Origin: Phycisphaerales bacterium AB-hyl4
GTDB taxonomy: Bacteria > Planctomycetota > Phycisphaerae > Phycisphaerales > Phycisphaeraceae
Direction of reading: 5' to 3'
DNA length: 64,000 nucleotides
Assembly (NCBI GenBank): GCA_041821185.1
Contig: JBGUBD010000007.1
Span: 62,001 to 126,000, forward strand
Made by a program: the position numbers and the translations under genes. The notes beneath the pieces are model-generated. The model saw nothing but the letters and a program-made list of their open reading frames with translations. It was not told the DNA's origin and searched no databases. Numbering within the stretch: position 1 is the first letter of the stretch; each line of letters opens with the position of its first letter. Shown in pieces: positions 52,914 to 61,089 of the stretch.

Positions 52914-53957
52914 ATGCCCATCGCCGCCTATCCGTTGACGTTTGAGCCGATCTACAAGGAAAAAGTGTGGGGTGGGCGATCGCTCGAACGCCTCGGCAGG
53001 ACGCTGCCCGGCGGTGTTGACGCACGCATCGGCGAGTCGTGGGAACTGGCGGACCTGGGCACGACCTCAGCCTCGGGCGGCGGGGGCGGGGCGGCGCGAT
53101 CCATCATCACCAACGGTCCGCTGGCCGGCCAATCGCTGCACGACGCGATCACCGGCGAGGCGCGTGCCCTGCTTGGCAATCTGCCGTTGAACGAGTTCGG
53201 CGAGTTTCCGTTGTTGCTGAAGTATCTCGACGCTCGACAGAGCCTCTCCGTGCAGGTGCACCCGAGCCCGGCTTACGCGGCGGAGCATGATGATGCGTTT
53301 CTCAAAAGTGAAGCGTGGTTCATCGTTGACGCCGACCCCGGTGCAGTGATCTACAAGGGGGTGCACGAAGGTGTCACACCCGAGCAACTGCGTGCCGCGC
53401 TTGAGGTGAACGACGACGAGGCAGTCGTGCCCTTACTCATCGAAACACCCGTGCGTCCGGGCGATTGTCATTACCTGCCCAGCGGGACGTGTCACGCGCT
53501 GGGCGCGGGCGTGCTGGTGGCAGAGGTGCAGACGCCCAGCGACACGACGTTTCGGGTGTACGACTGGGGCAGGATCGGGCGGGAACTGCATGTTGACCAG
53601 GCGTTGGCGTGTATCACGTTTGGCCCGCCGGAGTCGTGGAAGTATGAGAAGCTGTCGTTGCTGAACCACAACGGCACGTCGCGGACTCGGCTGGTGGTGT
53701 GCGAGTATTTCCGCATCGACCGCATTGAGGCCGGACCCGGCTTTGATGAGGAACTCAGCTACAACCAGCCGGCGGTGTGGATGGTGCTCGCTGGTGAGGC
53801 ACGCCTGACTTGCGATGCGGCCGAGCCTGTGACGCTGACGTCGGGGCGGACGGTTTATATTCCGCCGGGGATGCCCAACGCCCGCTTGCATGTTACCGAA
53901 CCGTTGGACTGGCTGGAGATCACGTTCCCACAGGCGACGTCGCAACGGTTGGCGTAG
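52914..53957 (+). CDS. manA: Mannose-6-phosphate isomerase, type I
   Basis: 347 residues. YPLTFEPIYKEKVWGGRSLE, IGESWELAD, FPLLLKYLDARQSLSVQVHP (the QVHP zinc histidine), KSEAWFIVDADPG, CHYLPSGTCHALGAGVLVAE VQ with further zinc ligands, and TFRVYDWGR with the catalytic Arg. Interconverts fructose-6-P and mannose-6-P for GDP-mannose and exopolysaccharide precursors. The length matches the short bacterial type I enzymes. A stop is followed by the REP-like hairpin at 54073. Confidence 0.94.
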   Translation: MPIAAYPLTFEPIYKEKVWGGRSLERLGRTLPGGVDARIGESWELADLGTTSASGGGGGAARSIITNGPLAGQSLHDAITGEARALLGNLPLNEFGEFPLLLKYLDARQSLSVQVHPSPAYAAEHDDAFLKSEAWFIVDADPGAVIYKGVHEGVTPEQLRAALEVNDDEAVVPLLIETPVRPGDCHYLPSGTCHALGAGVLVAEVQTPSDTTFRVYDWGRIGRELHVDQALACITFGPPESWKYEKLSLLNHNGTSRTRLVVCEYFRIDRIEAGPGFDEELSYNQPAVWMVLAGEARLTCDAAEPVTLTSGRTVYIPPGMPNARLHVTEPLDWLEITFPQATSQRLA

Positions 53958-54072
53958 GGGGTAGGGCGTTCACAGGAGAACGGGGGCGCTTCTGCACCCC
54001 GAAGAGCGCGGTGCGAGCACCGCTGCTAAATGGTTGATATACCCAGCAAACCCAGGCTTTGTGTATGAGGCT

Positions 54073-54101
54073 GACGCCCACGGATTGAATCCGTGGGCGT
54101 C
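54073..54101. repeat. REP-like hairpin
   Basis: GACGCCCACGGATT / AATCCGTGGGCGTC, a 14-bp perfect arm pair, between convergent manA and the cysteine-cluster gene; likely doubles as a bidirectional terminator. Confidence 0.7.
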
Positions 54102-54132
54102 GAGCGCACACGGGATTCATGTCCAATCCGTT

Positions 54133-54639
54133 TCACGTCGGCAGCGCTGCGTCGGCTTCGATGAGGCCGGCGCGCCATTCCATGTATGCGTAAGGCAGCG
54201 CTTCGCGGTCGTGCAGTTCGCGCAGGTCGTTGAGGTATTGCTCGTAGAGTTCGTGCTGCCAGTGCTCCGTGCCGGTCTGACAGAAGAAGATACGGCAACC
54301 CAGGGGGCGGACGGCGTGGGTCGAGCATTTGCCGTCGACCTGATATCGGCAGGCGGCGGGCAGTTGCAGTTGTGGCAGCGAGAGGGGGCTGGCGGGCGGC
54401 GTTCGCGTGTTGGGGGATGGGGCGTGCTGGCGGAACCAGGCGATCTCAAGGCCGGTGACATAGAGGCGGTGGCCGAAGGCGTCGAAGTTGCAGCATCGGC
54501 CGCTGGTCCAGCAGGTGGGGCCGCGGCTGGCGATGTCGGCATCGAGGCGGGCGTAGAGGTCGCGGAGGGCGCGGTCGATATCGCGACGCGCGGCGGCGTC
54601 GTGCCAGGTCTGCCAGGGGGTGTCGGTGTGGGTGGTCAT
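54133..54639 (-). CDS. YkgJ-family cysteine cluster protein
   Basis: 168 residues. The Cys set CWTSGRCCNFD ... CRYQVDGKCSTHAVRPLGCR IFFC is the YkgJ/CxxCxxCC cluster, thought to bind zinc or an Fe-S cluster. The second half (HELYEQYLNDLRELHDREAL PYAYMEWRAGL) is family-typical. Function unknown in all members. Start of this gene is 11 bases after the bifunctional-nuclease gene's stop on the same strand. Confidence 0.85.
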   Translation of the reverse strand: MTTHTDTPWQTWHDAAARRDIDRALRDLYARLDADIASRGPTCWTSGRCCNFDAFGHRLYVTGLEIAWFRQHAPSPNTRTPPASPLSLPQLQLPAACRYQVDGKCSTHAVRPLGCRIFFCQTGTEHWQHELYEQYLNDLRELHDREALPYAYMEWRAGLIEADAALPT

Positions 54640-54650
54640 GCGGCGGTCGA

Positions 54651-55052
54651 TCAGTCGGCTCGGCTGACTTCGTCGAGGACGTGCTCTTCGACATAGATGG
54701 GCACGTCGGTGGCGACGCCGATGGCGATCGCGTCGCTGGGGCGGGAGTCGATGTCGACGTTTTCGCCATCTTTTTCGAGCATGAGCCTTGCGTAGAAGGT
54801 GTGGTTTCGCAGGTCGTTGATGACGACGCGGTCGAGGCGGTAGCCGAGCTGTTCGATGATGTTGGCCAGCAGTTCGTGCGTCTGCGGGCGTGGTGGTGTT
54901 TCACCCATGAGTCGACGGTTGATCGCGGCCGCCTCGGTGAGGCCGATGACGATGGGGAAGGTACGTTCGCCATCGACCTCGCGCAACTCGACGATGTGCG
55001 TATCGTCGGTTTCGCGAATGAGGATGCGTGCCAGTTCAACGCGGACCGCCAT
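54651..55052 (-). CDS. Bifunctional nuclease (BFN/DUF151) domain protein
   Basis: 133 residues. VELARILIRETDDTHIVELR, RTFPIVIGLTEAAAINRRLM, RPQTHELLANIIEQLGYRLD, and the hallmark DIDSRPSDAIAIGVATDVPI YVEE. Members bind or cleave nucleic acids in plants and may act as housekeeping hydrolases in bacteria; the SRPSDAIA block is complete. Probably cotranscribed with the YkgJ-type gene. Confidence 0.92.
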   Translation of the reverse strand: MAVRVELARILIRETDDTHIVELREVDGERTFPIVIGLTEAAAINRRLMGETPPRPQTHELLANIIEQLGYRLDRVVINDLRNHTFYARLMLEKDGENVDIDSRPSDAIAIGVATDVPIYVEEHVLDEVSRAD

Positions 55053-55214
55053 GACGACTCCTTGCCTGCTGGTACGGCTTGCCCCGCTTGCCGGTTCATT
55101 GTCGCGTGAGGCGACGAAATGGCAAGGGCGATTGTGGCTGATTGTAGGCAGGTGGTGGGGGTTGGGAGCAGAGCGACTGAGGTCGCTCTGCCTTTGGAAG
55201 ACGGCGGGGGGAAG

Positions 55215-56627
55215 TCAGGCTTTGCGTTTGATGAGGGCGTGGTAGCTGCCGTCGTGGTAGCTCAAGCCGAGGCCGACGGGGAGGGTCTGGTGCTCGTGGA
55301 TGATTTCGCCGTTGATCTGCTTGGCGAGCCAGCGGGCCTGTTGGTTGTTCTCGGCGACGTCGAGGCTGCATGTGCTGTAGAGCACGTGGCCGAGGGGCGC
55401 GAGGGCAGGCAACGCGTCGCGGATGATGCGGCGTTGCAGTTCGAGCAGGTTGTTCATGGTCTTGCGCGTCAGGCGGTAGCGGGCCTCGGGGCGGCGGGCG
55501 AGTACGGCGGTGTTCGAGCAGGGCACGTCAAGCAGCAGCAGGTCGACCTGCTGCTGTTTGGCCTCGTCGATGGCCAGACGTTCGATGTTGGGCAGGCCCG
55601 CGGCGGCGTGGGTCAACTCGTCGAGGCGGTCGGGGTTGATGTCCGTGGCGAGAATCTTCGCGTCGGGATGCGCTGCGGCGAGTTGGCGGGTTTTCGTGCC
55701 ACGGCCGGCGCAGTAGTCGAGAGCGGCGGTGAAGGCGATGTCGCGCACGGCAGTAACAGGCTCGGCGGACGCGGGGTCCTGCACGCGACGGTGGGGCGAT
55801 GCGTCTAAAAAGGCGGTGAGTTCGTCGTGGGTCGACTGCCAGACGATGAAGCCGGGGCGGGCGTGAGGGGCCCACGGCGGGACGCTGGAGGCTTCGGGGG
55901 TGGCATCGGTGGGGGTGTTATCGGTGGCAAACCCGGGTTCGATGGCGACGATGGTGGGGGCGGGCTTGAGCGTGTGCAGGCAGAGCGTGGTGGCGGTGGG
56001 TGCGTCGAAACTGTCGAACCAGCGGCGGACGACGTGCTCGGGCATGTTGGTCGCCAGCGCGAGGTGAGCGGGGAGATCGGTGGCAGGGTCGGGGAAGACG
56101 TCGCGCTTGAGGGTGATGAAGCCTGGTGTGTCGGCCCCGTTGGGGGGGGCATCGCCCGGCTTGCGGTCGGTGTAGTGGGGGATGCTGTTGGCGGCGGGCT
56201 GCCAGGGGGTGTCGCTGCGGTTGGTGACGAGGCGGGCGGTGTTGCGCAGCACGCCGTTGACCATTGCGGCGGCTTGGGGGCGGACGAGGCGGCGGGCGAG
56301 TTGGACCATTTCGTCAACGACGGCATAGCTGGGCAGTCGATCCATGAACAGCAGTTGGGCTGCGCCGGCGAGCAGCACGGCCCGCATGGTCGGCTGAAGC
56401 CGCCACATCGGTTGCTTGACGAATCGGCTGACGACGTGTTCGAGGGTCAGCCAGCGGCGGAGGGTGGTGCGATGGATGGCGACAGCGAGCGCGGCCTCGG
56501 CGGAGGTGAGGCCGACGGTGTCGAGGGTTTGTGGCGGCAGGTCGGGGAAACGTTGCGCGGCGTCGGCGAGGGCGCGGGTGGCGATCTCGCGAGCCGAGCG
56601 TGCTTTCGTTCGCTCAGCTTTGCTCAT
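55215..56627 (-). CDS. rsmB: 16S rRNA (cytosine-5) methyltransferase RsmB-type
   Basis: 470 residues. N-terminal NusB-like RNA-binding domain (LADAAQRFPDLPPQTLDTVG ... LQPTMRAVLLAGAAQLLFMD RLPSYAVVDEMV), a linker, and a methyltransferase with ALDYCAGRGTKTRQLAAAHP (SAM site), ILATDINPDRL, LLLLDVPCSNTAVLARRPEA (first catalytic Cys) and VLYSTCSLDVAENN (second Cys, nucleophile). Modifies C967 of 16S rRNA in E. coli. The linker is longer than usual. Its start overlaps the stop of the PAS-GAF-receiver gene by 14 bases. Confidence 0.93.
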   Translation of the reverse strand: MSKAERTKARSAREIATRALADAAQRFPDLPPQTLDTVGLTSAEAALAVAIHRTTLRRWLTLEHVVSRFVKQPMWRLQPTMRAVLLAGAAQLLFMDRLPSYAVVDEMVQLARRLVRPQAAAMVNGVLRNTARLVTNRSDTPWQPAANSIPHYTDRKPGDAPPNGADTPGFITLKRDVFPDPATDLPAHLALATNMPEHVVRRWFDSFDAPTATTLCLHTLKPAPTIVAIEPGFATDNTPTDATPEASSVPPWAPHARPGFIVWQSTHDELTAFLDASPHRRVQDPASAEPVTAVRDIAFTAALDYCAGRGTKTRQLAAAHPDAKILATDINPDRLDELTHAAAGLPNIERLAIDEAKQQQVDLLLLDVPCSNTAVLARRPEARYRLTRKTMNNLLELQRRIIRDALPALAPLGHVLYSTCSLDVAENNQQARWLAKQINGEIIHEHQTLPVGLGLSYHDGSYHALIKRKA

Positions 56628-58356
56628 GCGGCTCGTTCTGGTGTTTCGGCTCGCCGTCGGCGGCTTGGTTTTCGGTGGATTCGCCGCCGCCGAGGGCTTT
56701 GCGTGTTTCGTCGATGAGCTGATCCACCTTGAAGGGTTTGAACAGCACGCTGGAGAGGCCTTCCTGGCTGGCGCGGACGATGGAGTGGTGCGGGTCGTAG
56801 CCGAAGCCGGTCATGAGGATGACGGGCAGGTGATCGTTGTGTCGGTGCGCGGCGGCGAAGATTTCGTAGCCGTTGCGGTAGGGCATTTTGATGTCGGAGA
56901 TGACGAGGTCGAACTCGTCCTGTTCGAGGAGGGTGCAGGCTTCGTAGCCGTCTTTGGCGACCTGGACGTGGCAGCCGTGCTTCCGGAGGACGTCTGCGAC
57001 GGTGGCGCGCATGTGCGGTTCGTCGTCTGCGACGAGGATGCGTTTGTCCTGAAGCAGCGGGTCGACCTGCTTCTGTTTGAGTTTGTTTTTGCCGAGGATG
57101 GTTTTGGGGCCGGCGGCGACATCGCGGATGGCGTGGCGGATGGCTTCGACGTTTTCGACGATGCGGTTGAGTCGGCCGCGCATGGTGTCGTCGCCGATGT
57201 ATTCCTCGATGAGGGTTTGTGCATCGGTGACGATGTCGTTCATCGGCTGGGCCATTTCCTGCACGACGGAGTCGGTGATCTGGCCGGAGGTTGTGTAGCG
57301 TTCGACGACGAGCAGGTCGAGGATGTTCAGGGCGAGGGCGACCGATCGGCCGAAGATCTCGGCGAACTGTCGGTCGTCTTCGTTGAACGCGCCGACCTGG
57401 TCGCTTTCGACGTTGTAGACGCCGACGACCTTGTCGAAGAGCATCAGCGGGACGGTGAGCGAGCTTTTGGAGTGTTGGAGGCCGGGGACGTAGCGGGGGT
57501 CTTTTTCGGTGTCGTGGCAGATGTAGCTTCGGCCGGTGGCGGCGACATAGCCGGAGATGCCGTTGCCTTCGGGCTGTGCGTAGAGGTCGATTTCGAGGGC
57601 TTCGGGGGGGAGGCCCTCGGCGATGACGACTTCGAGGCGGTTGGTGCGTTTGTCGACGAGGCGGATGGCGAAGTGGTCGAAGTGCATCAGGTCTTTGCTG
57701 TAGCGGATGATTTTATCCTGCAACAGCTTGAGACGTTCGCTGGGCGTGAGCTTGAGGACGGCCTCGGAGTCGATGGTGGCCAATTCGCGGCCGGCGGAGT
57801 CGATGGCGTCGATTTTACTTTGGAGGCGTTTGCCGCTGGTGGCGTCCCAGACGACGCCGACGACTTGCTGGACCTGGCCTTCGTCGCTGACGACGGGCGA
57901 GCAGATCATTTCGAAATAGCGGGCCTCGACCTGGAAGGTGAATTTCTTGGAGCGGGGTGGGGCGGTGTCGCTGATCGGGCCGGACTGTGCGGTGAAGATG
58001 GAGAGGGCTTGCGAGCAGATGCGTCGGACGTGTTCGAAGACTTCGGGGGTGAAGCCGCGCATGCGTTTGTTGGACCAGCTGCATCGGCCGTCGGCGTCGA
58101 CGATGAGCACGCCTTCGCCGATGGTGTTGAGGATGAGGCTGCTCTTGCCGCCGACGAGTCCGCGCTCGAGCGGGAGGAAGTCGCCCACGTCGGCGAAGAC
58201 GGCGTGGTAGTCTTCGCTGCGCAGGGCGGCGAGGGCTTCTTCGAGGCGTTCGTACACATCGACGCGGAACTGGTCGCCCAGGCACGCGGGGATGGAGTGG
58301 TCTCTCGCCACTTTGCCAGCAAAGACCAGCACACGTGGTCGTGTGTCCATGTTCAT
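56614..58356 (-). CDS. PAS-GAF-receiver signalling protein with degenerate histidine kinase core
   Basis: 580 residues. N-terminal ~1-65 resembles a receiver remnant (RVLVFAGKVARDHSIP). A PAS domain at ~75-190 (LNTIGEGVLIVDADGRCSWS), a GAF domain at ~215-355 (HFDHFAIRLVDKRTNRLEVV, GNGISGYVAATGRSYICHDT), then a HisKA-like helix pair in which the phosphoacceptor His is replaced: VVQEMAQPMNDIV where sHExRtPLnai is expected. No ATPase domain follows; instead a full receiver domain (~450-565) with Asp in LVISDIKMPYRNGYE, T in LMTGFG and K in FKPF. So it can receive a phosphate but not make one. Partner kinase not in the window. Confidence 0.85.
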   Translation of the reverse strand: MNMDTRPRVLVFAGKVARDHSIPACLGDQFRVDVYERLEEALAALRSEDYHAVFADVGDFLPLERGLVGGKSSLILNTIGEGVLIVDADGRCSWSNKRMRGFTPEVFEHVRRICSQALSIFTAQSGPISDTAPPRSKKFTFQVEARYFEMICSPVVSDEGQVQQVVGVVWDATSGKRLQSKIDAIDSAGRELATIDSEAVLKLTPSERLKLLQDKIIRYSKDLMHFDHFAIRLVDKRTNRLEVVIAEGLPPEALEIDLYAQPEGNGISGYVAATGRSYICHDTEKDPRYVPGLQHSKSSLTVPLMLFDKVVGVYNVESDQVGAFNEDDRQFAEIFGRSVALALNILDLLVVERYTTSGQITDSVVQEMAQPMNDIVTDAQTLIEEYIGDDTMRGRLNRIVENVEAIRHAIRDVAAGPKTILGKNKLKQKQVDPLLQDKRILVADDEPHMRATVADVLRKHGCHVQVAKDGYEACTLLEQDEFDLVISDIKMPYRNGYEIFAAAHRHNDHLPVILMTGFGYDPHHSIVRASQEGLSSVLFKPFKVDQLIDETRKALGGGESTENQAADGEPKHQNEPHEQS

Positions 58357-58641
58357 TGCCTATCCTTGCTGCCGAGTGAGGGGTCGCTCGCACGAGCCGA
58401 CCCGTCGGCGTTTATTGGTTTCATCTCAAGCCCCGCCTGACCGATTGGCCGAGCTTTCAGGCCCGGGCAACGGGACGCCCCTTGAGACTATCATCGGGCG
58501 AGCACCTATCTTTTGTGAATTGTACGTTACGGTTAAGCCTCCGTTCGAGTCGCGGCGCGAGATTTCTTGCATCGGACGATGAAAAACGTTGTGGCGGTAT
58601 CGCTGCGAGCGAATGGGGTGGGGAGCCAGGGCGAAAGAAAA
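58357..58641. other. Intergenic, no gene seen
   Basis: Tail-to-head spacer between two minus-strand genes; no hairpin with a T-tract found. Confidence 0.35.
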
Positions 58642-59685
58642 TCAGAACTTTCGACTGAGCACGGCGTCGGCCATTTCCAGCAGGAGGGTGCGGGCGGGAG
58701 ACTCGGGCAGGTGTTCGCTGATCTGGGCCTTGGCGCTGGCGACCAGCTCGGCGGCCCGCTGGCGGGCGAATTCGACCGAGCCGTCGGCGTTGAGGCGATC
58801 ACGGAGCAGCTTGGCTTGTTTGTCGCGGACGGCCGGGTCGAGGGAGCGGTCTCGCTGGGCTTCGAGCAGCTCGCGCATCGCCTCGCGGTTGGTGTCGTCC
58901 AGCGAGGCGAGGTGGTGGATGAGCGGGAGGGTGAGCTTGCCCTTTTCCAGGTCGCGGTTGAGCGTTTTGCCGACGGTTCGTTCGTCGCCGGTGAGGTCGA
59001 GCACGTCGTCGACGATCTGGAAGGCGACGCCGAGCTTTTCGCCGTAGTGGTAGAGGGCGTCCGTGGTGGCGGGCGGGGTGTTGTTGAGCACGGCGGCGAG
59101 GCGGCAGCTTACGCCGCAGAGGCTGGCGGTCTTGCGGCGGATGATCTCGAAGTAGGTCCGCTCGTCGAGGTCGGCGTTGTTGCGGTTGGCCAGTTGGAGC
59201 AGTTCGCCTTCGCAGACGGTGTTGGTGGCGTGGGCGATGGCGCGGCTGATCTCGGCGTCGCCGAGCGACGAGCAGAGGTGGTAGGCGTGGCTGATGAGGT
59301 AGTCGCCGAGCATGACGGCGGCCTCGTTGCCGGCGAGGTGGTTGATGGTCGCGCCCCGCCGACGCAGCTCCGCCTCGTCGAGGATGTCGTCGTGGACGAG
59401 GGTGGCCATGTGCACCATTTCGAGCACGGTGGCGACGATGCGGTGGCCCGGGCGGGTGGTGGGTTCGGTCGGCTGGTCGGGGTGGCTGGCGAGGGCGGAG
59501 ACGAGCACGAGGGTGGGTCGCAGCATTTTGCCGCGATAGCGTTCGACATGCTCGACGAGTTCGTTGACGCAGTCCAGGTCAGACCGCAGTTCGGCGGCAA
59601 AGCGGGCCTCGACGTCGGCCAGGTCGGCCGTGAGACGTTCGTGAATTGCATTGTCGCGCTTAGCCAGCACCAGCATCGTGGGCAC
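58642..59685 (-). CDS. Polyprenyl diphosphate synthase (long-chain, all-trans)
   Basis: 347 residues. First aspartate-rich motif HDDILDEAELRRRGATINHL (DDxxD) and second FQIVDDVLDLTGDERTVGKT (DDxxD) plus GKMLRPTLVLVSALA and KGKLTLPLIH. The small residues before the first motif (VHMATLVHDD) favour long products, as in hepta- to decaprenyl synthases that make the menaquinone tail. Start may instead be the ATG at 59676. With ubiE/menG 6 kb away on the other strand, a quinone role is likely. Confidence 0.92.
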   Translation of the reverse strand: MPTMLVLAKRDNAIHERLTADLADVEARFAAELRSDLDCVNELVEHVERYRGKMLRPTLVLVSALASHPDQPTEPTTRPGHRIVATVLEMVHMATLVHDDILDEAELRRRGATINHLAGNEAAVMLGDYLISHAYHLCSSLGDAEISRAIAHATNTVCEGELLQLANRNNADLDERTYFEIIRRKTASLCGVSCRLAAVLNNTPPATTDALYHYGEKLGVAFQIVDDVLDLTGDERTVGKTLNRDLEKGKLTLPLIHHLASLDDTNREAMRELLEAQRDRSLDPAVRDKQAKLLRDRLNADGSVEFARQRAAELVASAKAQISEHLPESPARTLLLEMADAVLSRKF

Positions 59686-59798
59686 CTCGAGAAGGAGCAG
59701 GTCACCGATTGTAGTGATTCTTGGCCGCTTTGGGCAGAGGCGGGGAAAGGGAGGTTTGTGGTTTCTCGTTTCGGGTTTCCGGTTGAGGCGAATTAATG

Positions 59799-59878
59799 AT
59801 TTCTAATTGCTAATCGCTGATTGCTGATTGGATGGGCGCGGCTCCTCGATCAGTAATCAGCGATTAGCAATTAGAAAT
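59799..59878. repeat. Long inverted repeat (30-bp arms)
   Basis: Arms 59799-59828 and 59849-59878 match at 29 of 30 positions; loop of 20 bases. The arm is the ATTTCTAATTGCTAATCGCT type sequence also found once at 9612-9643. Lies between divergent genes, so it is not a terminator for either. Confidence 0.85.
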
Positions 59879-59981
59879 TCGCGAAGTTGCATTCAGCAAG
59901 GGGGGCATTACCATGATCTACTTGACACTCATTCTCAATATCCGCCCCGTTCCGGTGGTGAGGGGTGGCTGGAGCAGAGGT

Positions 59982-61016
59982 ATGTGGGCGAAGCATCGGA
60001 TGTGGTTGGCGGTCGCTGCTGCGGCAATTGTGCTGGGCGGGGCGGTGGTGTGGCTGCTGCCGCGCGGCGAGGGGTCGAGCGTGGAGCAGCTGGTGCTCTA
60101 CTCGGGGCGGTCGCGGAGCCTGGTGCAGCCGATGATTCGGCAGTTTGAGCAGGAGACGGGCATTCGGGTGCGCGTGCGGTACGGGGAGTCGTCGCAGTTG
60201 GCGACCACGCTGCGCGAGGAGGGGCGTCGTAGCCCGGCGGACGTGTTCTGGTCGCAGGATGCGGGGACGTTGGGTGCGCTGGTACGGGCGGAACGGTTCG
60301 AAGCGCTGCCGGAGTCGCTGGTGGCGGACGTGCCGATGGTTTATCGAAGCGCGGATCGCTATTGGGTGGGCACATCGGGGCGGGCGAGGGTGCTGGCGTA
60401 TTCGCCGGAGCGGGTGTCGTCGGAGGAGCTGCCGACGAGCGTGTTTGATCTTGCGGATCGGCGGTATCGCGGGCGGGTGGCGTGGGCACCGACGAACGCG
60501 TCGTTTCAGGCGTTTGTGCTGGCGATGCGTCGCGTGCACGGCGACGACGTGGCCCGGCAGTGGCTGACGGACCTGCGGGCCAATGGCGCCCGGGCGTACG
60601 CGAACAACACGGCGATCGTGCAGGGCATCGCGGCGGGCGAGGTCGATTTCGGACTGACGAACCATTACTACCTGCTGCGTTTCCGCGATACACACGCGGA
60701 CTACCCGGTCGAGCAGACGGCGTTCGAGGCGGGCGACGTAGCCAACCTCGTGCTGACCTCGGGCGCGGGCGTGCTGGCGGGGGCGCGTAATCGGGAGGCG
60801 GCGGAGCGGTTTGTCGCGTTTTTGCTTTCGCAGTCGACGCAGCGATATTTCGTGACGGAGACTTTCGAATATCCTGTGGTTGACGGGGTGGAATTGCCCA
60901 GCGACGGGCCGATCGACCCGGCCAGGCAGCGGGAACTGGCGCCGGTGATGGAACTTGACGCGCTGGACGATCTGGAGGGAACGCTGCGGCTGTTCCGCGA
61001 GGTGGGGTTGTTGTGA
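59982..61016 (+). CDS. Ferric iron ABC transporter substrate-binding protein (FbpA/FutA type)
   Basis: 344 residues from the ATG at 59982 (GGAGCAGAGG upstream); an earlier ATG at 59913 adds 23 residues without a signal sequence. Signal/anchor helix WLAVAAAAIVLGGAVVWLLP. Mature part: LVLYSGRSRSLVQPMIRQFE, PADVFWSQDAGTLGAL, RVAWAPTNASFQAFVLAMR, AYANNTAIVQGIAAGEVDFG LTNHYYLL with the paired Tyr residues that bind Fe3+ in FbpA-type proteins, and RNREAAERFVAFLLSQSTQR. Captures Fe(III) in the periplasm and passes it to the permease encoded next. Confidence 0.92.
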   Translation: MWAKHRMWLAVAAAAIVLGGAVVWLLPRGEGSSVEQLVLYSGRSRSLVQPMIRQFEQETGIRVRVRYGESSQLATTLREEGRRSPADVFWSQDAGTLGALVRAERFEALPESLVADVPMVYRSADRYWVGTSGRARVLAYSPERVSSEELPTSVFDLADRRYRGRVAWAPTNASFQAFVLAMRRVHGDDVARQWLTDLRANGARAYANNTAIVQGIAAGEVDFGLTNHYYLLRFRDTHADYPVEQTAFEAGDVANLVLTSGAGVLAGARNREAAERFVAFLLSQSTQRYFVTETFEYPVVDGVELPSDGPIDPARQRELAPVMELDALDDLEGTLRLFREVGLL

Positions 61017-61089
61017 TGTTGGACTTTGGGTTTCGAATTTCGAACTCGCAGAGCGCGGTTTCGGGGCGTTCTGTAAGCTTGTGCCTGCG

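Noticed and set aside
56416..58440. 674-residue open frame on the plus strand
   Set aside because: Antisense to the PAS-GAF-receiver gene, low-complexity Asp/Val/Phe composition.
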